A DNA stretch of 54,811 nt. Source: Candidatus Omnitrophota bacterium. Lineage in GTDB: Bacteria; Ratteibacteria; UBA8468; B48-G9; JAFGKM01. Made by a program: the position numbers and the translations under genes. Shown here one piece after another: positions 17,938 through 26,210 of the stretch (the stretch's first letter is position 1; each line of letters begins with the position of its first letter). The DNA lies in NCBI GenBank assembly GCA_023818645.1, contig JAMWCJ010000004.1, positions 1-54,811 of the forward strand, given 5' to 3'. The notes beneath the pieces are model-generated. The model was not told the DNA's origin and searched no databases. It saw only the letters and a list, made by a program, of their open reading frames with translations.

Positions 17938-18764
17938 CTTCCTAATAAAGCCATCAGTTTCCTACCGTATGTTATATAAGTTTTATAAGTAATTTCAGGA
18001 TCTCCTACTTTTCCTTCATGAACTACACTCGCTAAATGTGGTTCTATTGAAACAAAACCTTTATATCCACTTTTCTTTAAATCCAATAAAATTTCTTTTA
18101 CCATCGCATTTCCCTCTCCTGGGAAAGTGGCTCTTCCTTCTTTATTATAATCCTTAATATGCACATACTCTATATATGGTCTTACCTTAATATAAAAATC
18201 CCATGGATTAACATTCTTATTATGAGCAACAACATTACCTGTATCATACATAAGTTTAAAATTTGGTGAATTCATTTCCTCAACCAATCTAACCATATTT
18301 TCAGGACTTTCGCCTCCCCATCCAGAACAATTTTCATGAACTATAACTATTCCATTATCCTCAGCCATTTTAACCAATTCTTTCATCCTTCTTATAACTT
18401 CTTTTGCCCATCTTTCTTCGTCCCAAGGATTATCTTTATCATTGGGCCATGACATAACTCTAATATATTTTGTGTTAAATTTTTTCATCCTTGGAATTGC
18501 TCTCTTTAGTTCATCGTAGTCCTTTTTAAAATCATCTGAAATTTTTGTAGCCCAATTTGCTATACAACTACTAAAACATGAAACCTTCATACCTGCTTCT
18601 GTTACCTTTTTATAAACTTCCTCAAATTTTTCATCACTCATCATAGTCAAATTTTCTTTATCCACATTTCTTAATTCCATATATTCCCATCCAAGTTCCT
18701 TATGTGCTTTTATCTGAGTTTCAATCGCCTGTCCTGCTTCATCACTAATTCCTGTAAATATCAT
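17934..18764 (-). CDS. Sugar phosphate isomerase/epimerase family (AP endonuclease 2 fold)
   Basis: A 276-aa TIM-barrel protein of the xylose-isomerase-like family. Metal-site segments fall at strand ends: WEYMELRNVD, VIVHENCSGWGG, KLMYDTGNV, EYVHIKDYN and FVSIEPH. Such proteins isomerise or epimerise sugars or inositols; the substrate is unknown. It is divergent from the fucose-isomerase-like gene, so the two may form one sugar unit. GGAGGGG precedes the ATG. Confidence 0.82.
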   Translation of the reverse strand: MIFTGISDEAGQAIETQIKAHKELGWEYMELRNVDKENLTMMSDEKFEEVYKKVTEAGMKVSCFSSCIANWATKISDDFKKDYDELKRAIPRMKKFNTKYIRVMSWPNDKDNPWDEERWAKEVIRRMKELVKMAEDNGIVIVHENCSGWGGESPENMVRLVEEMNSPNFKLMYDTGNVVAHNKNVNPWDFYIKVRPYIEYVHIKDYNKEGRATFPGEGNAMVKEILLDLKKSGYKGFVSIEPHLASVVHEGKVGDPEITYKTYITYGRKLMALLGS

Positions 18765-18784
18765 TTTCCCCTCCTTTTTAATTA

Positions 18785-18812
18785 ATTTTATTTATTTTAA
18801 AATTTATGTCAA
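18785..18812 (-). promoter_or_regulatory. Promoter for the isomerase/epimerase gene
   Basis: On the minus strand TTGACA (18812-18807), a 16-nt spacer and TAAAAT (18790-18785) lie upstream of the SD and ATG at 18764. Confidence 0.6.
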
Positions 18813-18869
18813 TTTTGTTTTTTATATTTAAAGTTGTAAAATTTATTATGATAATTAAAAGGGGGCAAA

Positions 18870-20267
18870 ATGGAAAGATTAAAAATAGGGCTAATAATTG
18901 GAAATAGAGGGTTTTTCCCTGACCATCTTTGCAAGAAAGCAAGAGAAAAATTAATAAAAAATTTAAGTAAAAAATTTGATCTAATATATTTATCAGAAAA
19001 AGATACAAAATTTGGAAGTATTGAAACATATCAAGATGCTAAAAAATGTGCTGAATTGTTTTCAAAAAATAAAGTGGATGGGATTATAGTAAGTTTACCA
19101 AATTTTGGAGATGAGAGAGGTGTTGCAGACACAATAAAATTATCAGGACTTTCTGTTCCAGTTTTAATACATGCTTTCCCTGATGATATAAATAAAATGG
19201 ATGTAAAAAATAGAAGGGATAGTTTCTGTGGTAAAATTTCTGTATGCAATGTTTTATATCAATATGGAATTAAATTTACCTTAACAGAAAACCATGTAGA
19301 AGAGGTAGAAAGTGAACAATTTAATGAAGATATAGAAAGATTTGAAAAGATATGCAAGATTTTAAAAGGGCTTAAAAATTTAAAACTTGGAGCAATAGGA
19401 ACAAGACCAGATGCATTTAAAACAGTTAGATACAGTGAAAAAATACTTGAGAAAAATGGAATAAGTGTTGATGTTTTAGATTTATCCGAAGTTTTTGCAA
19501 GGATTTCAAGGATAAAAAACAATGATAAAAAAGTAAAAGATGAAATAAAAAAATTTAGGGATTATATTGATAGTAAAGAGGTTCCTATTCAGGCATTAAT
19601 AAAATTTGCAAAATTGAAAATTGTAATTGAAGATTGGATATATCAGAATGACATAAAAGGAGTTGGATTTCAGTGTTGGACATCTATTGAAGAAAATTTT
19701 GGCATAGTCCCCTGTGCAGTTATGAGTTATTTATCTAATTTTTTAGTTCCTTCTGCCTGTGAAGTTGATATTACAGGAACATTAAGTATGTATATTCTCC
19801 AAACTGCTTCAGATTTACCAAGTGCAATAGTAGATTTAAATAATAATTACAAAGATGAAAGAGATAAAGTTGTATTATTCCATTGCAGCAATTTCCCTGT
19901 CTCAGTTTTAAAGATATCAAAAATAAGTTATCAGGAAATAATATCAGGCAGTGTAGGAAAAGAAAATGCTTACGGTGCAGTTATAGGTAGCATAAAAAAA
20001 TCTCCTTTTACATTCTTACGACTTTCAACAGATGATAATATGGGTTGTATAAAAGGATACCTTGGAGAAGGAGAAATAACTGATGATGAAATAAATACTT
20101 TTGGCGGAGTTGGTGTTGCAAAAATAAACGAGTTACAAAAACTTCTTAAAATTATATGCGAAAATGGGTTTGAACATCATACAGTAATAAATCTATCAAA
20201 AATCAAAGGTTCTGTCTTTGAAGCCCTTTTTAAGTATAAAAACTGGCCAATCTATCTTCATGAATAA
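18870..20267 (+). CDS. L-fucose/L-arabinose isomerase family protein
   Basis: A 465-aa cytoplasmic protein of the fucose/arabinose isomerase-like fold, expected to interconvert an aldose and a ketose. Visible features are the first-domain segment GIIVSLPNFGDERGVAD, the acidic pair around CWTSIEENFG and CEVDITGTLSMYIL (candidate metal ligands), HCSNFP, and the C-terminal GFEHHTVIN. AGGGGGC precedes the ATG. Substrate is not determinable. An 84-aa reading frame starts inside its last codons. Confidence 0.8.
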   Translation: MERLKIGLIIGNRGFFPDHLCKKAREKLIKNLSKKFDLIYLSEKDTKFGSIETYQDAKKCAELFSKNKVDGIIVSLPNFGDERGVADTIKLSGLSVPVLIHAFPDDINKMDVKNRRDSFCGKISVCNVLYQYGIKFTLTENHVEEVESEQFNEDIERFEKICKILKGLKNLKLGAIGTRPDAFKTVRYSEKILEKNGISVDVLDLSEVFARISRIKNNDKKVKDEIKKFRDYIDSKEVPIQALIKFAKLKIVIEDWIYQNDIKGVGFQCWTSIEENFGIVPCAVMSYLSNFLVPSACEVDITGTLSMYILQTASDLPSAIVDLNNNYKDERDKVVLFHCSNFPVSVLKISKISYQEIISGSVGKENAYGAVIGSIKKSPFTFLRLSTDDNMGCIKGYLGEGEITDDEINTFGGVGVAKINELQKLLKIICENGFEHHTVINLSKIKGSVFEALFKYKNWPIYLHE

Positions 20268-20514
20268 AATTGACTATGAAAAAAGGATAGGACAAATGAA
20301 ATTTGACATTAATCAGACAATAACAATTAAAACAGATTTCAAAACAGATATTAAAGTATATTCAAGTGCTACCTTTTGCTCTTCTTTTGAACTTTTTAAG
20401 TTGATATTTGTAACAAACAAAGGTCTTATGCTGAAGATCTGTGATGCGGTTAAAAGATCTGCTATTAAAAAAAAGGCCAATTTCTATAAAACAATTTTTG
20501 GAGGTATATTATGA
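20260..20514 (+). CDS. Uncharacterised 84-aa reading frame between sugar genes
   Basis: An ATG at 20260 overlaps the end of the isomerase-like gene, and the TGA overlaps the next ATG in an ATGA. This double coupling is what a real gene in the operon would show. The product begins MNKIDYEKRIGQMK and ends KANFYKTIFGGIL. I recognise no domain. It may be a small accessory protein or just a remnant in the 243-bp gap. Confidence 0.35.
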   Translation: MNKIDYEKRIGQMKFDINQTITIKTDFKTDIKVYSSATFCSSFELFKLIFVTNKGLMLKICDAVKRSAIKKKANFYKTIFGGIL

Positions 20515-21755
20515 AAGAAATAAAAATTGGAATTGTCGGTGTAGGGAGAGGAATGAGTTTTGCTACGATTGCCAATTATGTTGGGATGAAACTTGTTGCA
20601 ATATGTGATACACGAGAAGAAAAACTCAAAGAAATAGGAAAAAGATTAAATGTTTCAACCTATACTGACTATGATAAATTTCTTGAACATGATATGGAGG
20701 CAGTAATACTTGCTAACTATTTTCATCAGCATGCTCCTTTTGCTATCAAAGCATTGAAAGCAGGAAAACATGTAATGAGCGAGACATCCTGTAACAGCAC
20801 AATTGCAGAGGGAGTTGAATTATGCAGAACTGTTGAAAAAACAGGTTTAATTTATATGCTTGCTGAAAATTATCCATTTACTGTTTTCAGTATGGAGATG
20901 AGAAGGTTATATAAGAAAGGCGAAATTGGAGAGGTAACATATGCTGAAGGCGAATACAATCATCCAATGGACCCAGAATCCAGATGTTCTATTGCACCAG
21001 GGTTAAATCATTGGCGGAACTGGATGCCACCAACATATTACTGTACCCATGCACTTGCACCTCTTGTTTATATTACAGAAAGGATGCCAGTAAAAGTTAA
21101 TGCTCTTTCAATTGCAAGACCATCTATTAACTCCCATACTGCAGGAAGATCTGATCCTGGATTTGTAATATTATGCAGGATGGATAATGGTTCAGTATTC
21201 AGATTATTTGGTCTTATTTTACCTGGCCATAGCAATTGGTATAGAATTCATGGTGAAAAAGGTGCAATGGAAATCACTCGTGGACCTGGTTATTTTGGTC
21301 CTGGTCAAATAAGAATATGGCATGAAGAGTGGACAAAGAAGAAAGGACAATTACTTGAAAAAATATATCTTCCTGAATGGCCTAAAAGAAGTAAACTTGC
21401 ATCAAAAACAGGACATGGAGGAGGAGATTTTTGGGTATGCTGGTATTTTGCACAGGCAATAAGGACAAAAAAACAACCATTTTTTGATGTTTATAAAGGA
21501 GTTGCTTTAAGCAGTGTAGGAATACTTGCTTGGAAAAGTGCTCTTGAAGATGGTAAGCCTTATGAAGTCCCGGATTTCACAAAAGAGATAGAAAGAAAAA
21601 AATATGAAAAAGATGATGCATCTCCATTTCCTGATGCAAATACATCTTATAAACTACCACCAAGTATTCTTGGTTTTGTTGAAGTAAATCCTAAAGATAT
21701 TACTTTTGCAAGAAAAATCTGGAAGAAAATTGGCTATAAAGGTGATGACTTATAA
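20511..21755 (+). CDS. Gfo/Idh/MocA family oxidoreductase
   Basis: A 414-aa NAD(P)-dependent oxidoreductase of the Gfo/Idh/MocA family, usually acting on cyclic sugars or inositols. The N-terminal Rossmann loop is IGIVGVGRGMSF, with acidic CDTREEK after the second strand. ALKAGKHVMSETSCNST holds the position where many members have EKP. The C-terminal half contains RIHGEKGAMEI. It follows the fucose-isomerase-like gene and the small ORF, consistent with a sugar operon. GGAGG precedes the ATG. Confidence 0.87.
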   Translation: MKEIKIGIVGVGRGMSFATIANYVGMKLVAICDTREEKLKEIGKRLNVSTYTDYDKFLEHDMEAVILANYFHQHAPFAIKALKAGKHVMSETSCNSTIAEGVELCRTVEKTGLIYMLAENYPFTVFSMEMRRLYKKGEIGEVTYAEGEYNHPMDPESRCSIAPGLNHWRNWMPPTYYCTHALAPLVYITERMPVKVNALSIARPSINSHTAGRSDPGFVILCRMDNGSVFRLFGLILPGHSNWYRIHGEKGAMEITRGPGYFGPGQIRIWHEEWTKKKGQLLEKIYLPEWPKRSKLASKTGHGGGDFWVCWYFAQAIRTKKQPFFDVYKGVALSSVGILAWKSALEDGKPYEVPDFTKEIERKKYEKDDASPFPDANTSYKLPPSILGFVEVNPKDITFARKIWKKIGYKGDDL

Positions 21756-21759
21756 TTGA

Positions 21760-21989
21760 CATAGTTCCACTAATTTTGTTGAAGAATTTGAGAAAGGACT
21801 GCTCAGAAAACAGAAAATTGATTATAAAAAAATTTTTTTATTGTAAATGAAATGTATAAAGAAGCAGTTGTTTTTAAGATATTTCCAATGAAGAATCCGA
21901 TGGAAGGTTTAGAAAAAGATATAAAAATAGCAAGGGTGGTAAACAGTGTTTCAAAATCTTTTAAAAAAAATTGCAAAGGAATTGAATAA
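21760..21989 (+). pseudogene. Remnant of a small protein preceding a nucleotidyltransferase
   Basis: Translation in frame 1 reads NFVEEFEKGLLRKQKIDYKK, then stops after an A7-T7 run near 21835. The sequence resumes in frame 3 as NEMYKEAVVFKIFPMKN and EKDIKIARVVNSV. One small conserved protein broken by a frameshift fits best; no start codon is visible. It overlaps the broken nucleotidyltransferase frame that follows, as toxin-antitoxin-like pairs often do. Family name not known to me. Confidence 0.6.
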
Positions 21990-22344
21990 ATATAGAATAC
22001 CTTATATGGTAATAGTTGGTTAGGCAATGATTGTTTATGGCGAACCGAAATTAACCAGAGACATTGATATAACGCTTGGTATAGGGATTGAGGGATTAGA
22101 AAATATAAAAAATATTGCCGAAAAACTTAACTTAAAAATTCCTATTGATAATCCTGATAAATTTGTAAAAATACAATGGTGCTACCTTTGATTGATGAAA
22201 AAAGTGGTATCCGGATAGATTTTATATTCTCTTTCTCTCTATGAAAAGCAAGCAATTGAAAGAACAGTTGAGATAAAGTTTGGCAAGGTAGGCGTGAAAT
22301 TTGCGTCTATTGAAGATTTTGTTATTCATATTTTGCCTAAATAA
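21946..22344 (+). pseudogene. Decayed nucleotidyltransferase (AbiEii/NTase-fold-like)
   Basis: Starting at GTG 21946 the frame reads LLKKIAKELNKYRIPYMVIVG, then a TAG at 22021-22023 (most simply a CAG Gln codon mutated in the VGGQA site). It continues with MIVYGEPKLTRDIDITLGIG, which holds the metal-binding DID. Two later frame changes, near 22178 and 22240, are needed to read MVLPLIDEKSGIRIDFIFSF and then YEKQAIERTVEIKFGKVGV. The C-terminus is also cut short. The gene is clearly inactive. It ends 65 nt before a tRNA. Confidence 0.8.
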
Positions 22345-22372
22345 TATCTCTTAACCAGAAGGAGGTTATAAT

Positions 22373-22400
22373 TTGAAAAATTTTAATTAAGTGGTATAAT
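22373..22400 (+). promoter_or_regulatory. Promoter of the CAU-anticodon tRNA
   Basis: TTGAAA (22373-22378), a 16-nt spacer and TATAAT (22395-22400) lie 9 nt upstream of the tRNA. A GGAGG at 22361-22365 just before it may be a relic of a lost gene start. Confidence 0.7.
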
Positions 22401-22409
22401 ATATAAAAA

Positions 22410-22481
22410 GGACCCGTAGCTCAACGGCAGAGCAGCGGACTCATAATCCGTTGGTTGGTGGTTCGAATCCGCCCGGGTCCA
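22410..22481 (+). tRNA. tRNA with CAU anticodon (elongator Met or lysidine Ile2)
   Basis: Acceptor GGACCCG/CGGGUCC, D arm GCUC/GAGC, anticodon stem CGGAC/UCCG with loop CUCAUAA, and T arm with UUCGAAU fold well; no CCA is encoded. G1-C72 excludes initiator Met. The C4-G69 and C5-G68 pairs are also found in tRNA-Ile2 recognised by TilS, so Met versus Ile2 is unresolved. Confidence 0.9.
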
Positions 22482-22549
22482 TATTTTTGATTCTTTTAAA
22501 TTTCTATTTTTAAAATCTAACTATTTTGTAAAATATAAAAAAGAAAAAA

Positions 22550-23464
22550 ATGAGAATTTGCATAATAGGCGGAACTGGCCATATAGGAGGAAATCTTATA
22601 AAGATGTTAATAAAAGAAAAGTTTGAAATATTTCTTTTAACAAGAGGAATTAAACCACTACCAAAAAACAATAAAATAAAATTTTTAAAAAAGAATTATG
22701 ACTCAGATAAAACAGAATGGGAAAAAATATTTAATGAAATTAAACCAGAAGTGATTGTTGACATTCTCGGGACTTACGCTCCTATTGTTTATGAAACAGG
22801 TAAAAATTATTGTAAACAATTTATTTTATGTGGCTCAATATGGATGTATGGTGAACCAAAAAAAGTTCCAACACCAGAAGAGACACACTCTATATGTATT
22901 TTTTCTGGATATAGAAAAAGATACGAGGAGATGCAAAAGATTAAAATACAAGCAAAAAAAGATGGTATAAATTTCACTGCTATAATGCCTCCAAATATTT
23001 GTGGTCCTGGTAAAGTCCCTCTTGATTGTTATGGGAAAAGAGACATAGAAAACCATAAAAGACATAAAAAGGGAGAGGTTGTTTTTCTCCCTGAACCAGG
23101 ACAAACACTTATTGGTCCTTGCGATGCTGAGGATGTTGCAAGAGGATTTTTTTTATCAATTATTGACCCAATTAATGCAAGTGATGAAATTTTTAATGTT
23201 GGCTCAAGTTATGCAATTACTGTAAAACAATTTGTTGAAACATATGGAGAAATTTATAAAGTTAAAATACCAATAAATTTTGTTAGTTGGAAAGAATATT
23301 CTGAAAAAATAAATCCTGAACCAGGAGCAAATACTCATTTTAAATGGAATATGTGCCCTGATATATCAAAAATTTCAAGAAAACTTGGATATAAACCAAA
23401 ATATTCACCAGAAGAAACAATGGAAAGAGCGGTTAAATGGATGGAAGAAAATCATCTAATTTAA
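22550..23464 (+). CDS. NAD-dependent epimerase/dehydratase
   Basis: A 304-aa extended short-chain dehydrogenase acting on (nucleotide) sugars. The Rossmann loop is CIIGGTGHIGGNL. The active-site region around FSGYRKRYEEMQK shows a Tyr-Arg-Lys pattern (Y.xxK) with IMPPNICGPG after it; C-terminal FNVGSSYAITVKQF is typical of the family. No SD is visible; TAAAAT lies 15 nt upstream of the ATG. Substrate unknown. It sits just after the CAU tRNA and ends the sugar-gene block. Confidence 0.82.
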   Translation: MRICIIGGTGHIGGNLIKMLIKEKFEIFLLTRGIKPLPKNNKIKFLKKNYDSDKTEWEKIFNEIKPEVIVDILGTYAPIVYETGKNYCKQFILCGSIWMYGEPKKVPTPEETHSICIFSGYRKRYEEMQKIKIQAKKDGINFTAIMPPNICGPGKVPLDCYGKRDIENHKRHKKGEVVFLPEPGQTLIGPCDAEDVARGFFLSIIDPINASDEIFNVGSSYAITVKQFVETYGEIYKVKIPINFVSWKEYSEKINPEPGANTHFKWNMCPDISKISRKLGYKPKYSPEETMERAVKWMEENHLI

Positions 23465-23516
23465 AAACATAAAATTTTCTATCAGTATTTATATTTGTAT
23501 TTCCGCTCATCTTTTC

Positions 23517-23729
23517 TCATCTCAACGAGTTTTCTAAAATATCTTTATTTCTTTCAATTTTTTCTTTTTGGTCTTTAAATTCCTTTTTTCCTTTATAACA
23601 CTCTCTTAAAAAATAAAAAGATTTCTTGAATTTTTCACATTCATCATTTTTCAAAGGGACTTTTAGATCTATTTCACCTACAAACTGTGCTTTTACTACA
23701 TTTGAATAATGTTTTAGATAATCAGGCAC
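23517..23729 (-). CDS. Hypothetical small protein or gene fragment
   Basis: A 70-codon frame opening with GTG, with no SD and no clear promoter. The open frame continues upstream (reading FPDVPDYLKHYS) to a stop without a better start, so it may be the end of a lost gene. The product is Lys/Glu-rich with no recognisable domain. It is the only candidate in the 386-bp gap 23465-23850; the rest of that gap holds AT-rich DNA and the promoter at 23801. Confidence 0.25.
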   Translation of the reverse strand: MPDYLKHYSNVVKAQFVGEIDLKVPLKNDECEKFKKSFYFLRECYKGKKEFKDQKEKIERNKDILENSLR

Positions 23730-23800
23730 ATCTGGGAACCGGGCAATTTTCTTGTTTATGATATTCTAACAACTAAACCAAAAGCCAACTTTCTTTAAAT

Positions 23801-23830
23801 TTGATTTTTTAAAAAGAAAAATTGTAAAAT
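23801..23830 (+). promoter_or_regulatory. Promoter of the lipoprotein/kor operon
   Basis: TTGATT (23801-23806), an 18-nt spacer and TAAAAT (23825-23830), followed by AAGGAGG and the ATG at 23851. Confidence 0.5.
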
Positions 23831-23850
23831 AAAAAAAAGGAGGTTAACAA

Positions 23851-24408
23851 ATGAATAGGAAAATTGGAGTTATATTTTTATTAATATTAGGATTGGTAGG
23901 TTGTGCTGTTGTTAATGTTTATGTTACATTTCCAGAAGAAAAAGTTAAAAAAGCAGCAGAAGATTTACTTGCACCTCCACCTTCAAAAACCCCTCAAAGT
24001 TTTCTTGATATTTTCTTTACAAAAAACTTGTATGCAGATGAAGTCATTATAACAAAAGATTTAAAAACTGACTCTCCAAAAATAAAAGAAGCAAAAGAGA
24101 AAATGGATAGTTGGAGAGAAATACTTGATCAATTTAAAAAAGATGGATATATTGGAGAAACAAATGATTTCAAAGTTGTAATTAAAGAAATACCAAAATC
24201 TTCTGAAATTGAAAAAAAAGTAAGAAAAATAGTTGATGATGAAAACAAACAGAGAGAAATAATGATTAAGGAACTTTTAAAGATAAATAATGCTGCACCA
24301 GAAGAAGAAAAAAAATTTAGGAAAGTTTTTAGTGAAGTGGCGCAAAAATACTCTCCAGTTAACACATGGATACAATTATCTGATGGTTTCTGGACAAAGA
24401 AAAAATGA
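23851..24408 (+). CDS. DUF1318/YdbL-like lipoprotein
   Basis: A 185-aa putative lipoprotein. The signal peptide ends in LGLVGC, a good lipobox with Cys at about residue 18. The C-terminal ~60 residues (DENKQREIMIKELLKINN and then WIQLSDGFWTKK) match the pattern of YdbL/DUF1318 proteins: an N..R helix followed by a terminal W..dG.W. Function of that family is unknown; in E. coli ydbL sits with AsmA-like ydbH. Here its stop overlaps the korA start in ATGA. AAGGAGG precedes the ATG. Confidence 0.65.
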   Translation: MNRKIGVIFLLILGLVGCAVVNVYVTFPEEKVKKAAEDLLAPPPSKTPQSFLDIFFTKNLYADEVIITKDLKTDSPKIKEAKEKMDSWREILDQFKKDGYIGETNDFKVVIKEIPKSSEIEKKVRKIVDDENKQREIMIKELLKINNAAPEEEKKFRKVFSEVAQKYSPVNTWIQLSDGFWTKKK

Positions 24409-25463
24409 AAAAATACTTACTAACAGGATGTGAAGCAGGTGCTGAAGCATCTATTCATGCTGGATGTAAGTTTTATGCTGGATATCCAATAACTCCGCAG
24501 AATAGATTTCCAGAATATATGAGTAAAAGATTACCAGAAGAAGGAGGTGTTTTTATACAGGCAGAAAGTGAAATTTCTGCAATAAATATGGTATTTGGTG
24601 CATCTGTATGTGGATTTAGAGCATTAACTTCTTCTTCATCACCCGGTATTTCTTTAAAACAGGAAGGGATATCCTATCTTTGTGGTTGTGAATTACCAGC
24701 AGTTATTATAAATATGAATAGAGGAGGACCAGGTCTTGGTGATGTTACTCCTTCTCAAAGTGATTATTTTCAAGCAACAAGAGGTGGTGGACATGGTGAT
24801 TATAGAACAATTGTATACGCTCCATGGACAGTTCAGGAACTTTATGATTTAACATACCTTGCTTTTGATATTTCTGATAAATACAGAAATCCTGTTTTAA
24901 TCCTTGCAGATGGTATAATAGCACAGATGATGGAATCAATAAAATTTAAAAGAAGAAAGAAGAGATTACCAGAAAAAAAATGGGCTTTAACCGGATGTAA
25001 AGGAAGAGAACCAAATTCTATAAAATCTTTATTTTTAACTCCAGGTGTTCTTGAAAGACATAATTGGCGTCTTTATAAAAAATACCAAAAAATTGAAGCA
25101 AAGGAAGTAAAATATGAAGAATACTTTTGTCAAGATGCAGAATTCTTAATTGTAAGTTTTGGCACATGCGCAAGAATATCTTATGAAAGTGTTAAAATCT
25201 TAAGAAAAAAAGGAAAAAAAATTGGGTTATTTAGACCGATAACTTTATGGCCATTTCCTTATAAACAACTTGAAAAGACAATGGGAAAGATGAAAAAAAT
25301 ATTTGTTATTGAGATGAACCTTGGTCAGATGATAGATGATGTTAAGATAGTAAATAGAAAAAACTTACCTATTTATTTTTATGGTAGACCTGGTGGAGGA
25401 GTTCCTACATCTGAAGAAATATCAAGGTTCATCCAACTTTACCTTGTAGGTGAAAGAAGGTGA
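24405..25463 (+). CDS. 2-oxoacid:ferredoxin oxidoreductase, alpha subunit (KorA/VorB-like)
   Basis: One subunit of a TPP- and Fe-S-dependent enzyme that oxidises 2-oxoacids to acyl-CoA with ferredoxin. The 352-aa protein begins TGCEAGAEASIHAGCKFYAGYPITP, the standard alpha-subunit opening (in two parts: TGCEAGAEAS and FYAGYPITP). It has ALTSSSSPGISL, NMNRGGPGLG and a C-terminal domain II. No gamma domain is fused, as shown by the length. Korβ follows 3 nt later. Substrate could be 2-oxoglutarate, branched-chain oxoacids or pyruvate. Confidence 0.9.
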   Translation: MKKYLLTGCEAGAEASIHAGCKFYAGYPITPQNRFPEYMSKRLPEEGGVFIQAESEISAINMVFGASVCGFRALTSSSSPGISLKQEGISYLCGCELPAVIINMNRGGPGLGDVTPSQSDYFQATRGGGHGDYRTIVYAPWTVQELYDLTYLAFDISDKYRNPVLILADGIIAQMMESIKFKRRKKRLPEKKWALTGCKGREPNSIKSLFLTPGVLERHNWRLYKKYQKIEAKEVKYEEYFCQDAEFLIVSFGTCARISYESVKILRKKGKKIGLFRPITLWPFPYKQLEKTMGKMKKIFVIEMNLGQMIDDVKIVNRKNLPIYFYGRPGGGVPTSEEISRFIQLYLVGERR

Positions 25464-25466
25464 ATT

Positions 25467-26210
25467 ATGGAAGTTATTTATAAAAAACCTGAGAGTTTAA
25501 AAGACGAGGTTACAACATATTGTCCTGGTTGTGGCCATGGAATTATACATAGATTAATTGGTGAAGTAATAGATGAACTTGAAATAAGAGAAAAAACGAT
25601 TGGAGTTGCTCCTGTTGGATGTGCTGTTCTTGCTTACAATTTTTTTAATTTTGATGTAACAGAATCAGCCCATGGAAGAGCACCAGCAGTTGCAACAGGT
25701 ATAAAACGACTTTTGCCAGATAGAATTGTTTTTACTTATCAGGGGGATGGAGACCTTGCAGCAATAGGAACAGGTGAAATAATTCATGCAGCAGCAAGAG
25801 GAGAAAATATAACTGTTATATTTGTAAATAATGCCGTCTATGGAATGACAAAAGGACAAATGGCACCAACTACATTACCTGGCATGAAAACAACAACAAC
25901 AATTGAAGGGAGAAATATTAAAATTCATGGTTATCCTTTAAAAGTTTGTGAATTATTATCCCAGATAGATGGAGTATTTTATCTTGAAAGAACAGCAATT
26001 GATTCGGTCCAAAGTATTATTAAAACAAAATCAGCAATAAAAAAAGCATTCCAAAATCAAATTGAAAACAAAGGTTTTTCACTGATTGAAATTTTATCAC
26101 CATGTCCTGTTAACTGGAAAATGACGCCAGTTCAATCATTAAATTATATAAAAGAAGTTATGAGTAAATATTTTGTCCCTGGAGTTTATAAAAATAAAGG
26201 AGGCGAATAG
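25467..26210 (+). CDS. 2-oxoacid:ferredoxin oxidoreductase, beta subunit (KorB/VorA-like)
   Basis: TPP-binding beta subunit, 247 aa. Motifs are YCPGCGHGIIHRL, APVGCAV, SAHGRAPAVATGIKR and the TPP-Mg site YQGDGDLAAIGTGE with FVNNAVYGMTKGQ. The four Cys expected for the [4Fe-4S] cluster can be partly picked out (CPGC, the VGCAV Cys, and a late CPVNW). GGTGAATT spacing to korA is 3 nt. Gamma and ferredoxin-like delta subunit genes are not seen nearby. Confidence 0.92.
   Translation: MEVIYKKPESLKDEVTTYCPGCGHGIIHRLIGEVIDELEIREKTIGVAPVGCAVLAYNFFNFDVTESAHGRAPAVATGIKRLLPDRIVFTYQGDGDLAAIGTGEIIHAAARGENITVIFVNNAVYGMTKGQMAPTTLPGMKTTTTIEGRNIKIHGYPLKVCELLSQIDGVFYLERTAIDSVQSIIKTKSAIKKAFQNQIENKGFSLIEILSPCPVNWKMTPVQSLNYIKEVMSKYFVPGVYKNKGGE

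Noticed and set aside
23761-23830. Possible hairpin TTTCTTTAAA / TTTAAAAAGAAA
   Set aside because: Pairs are all A-T and imperfect; better explained by the promoter and AT richness.
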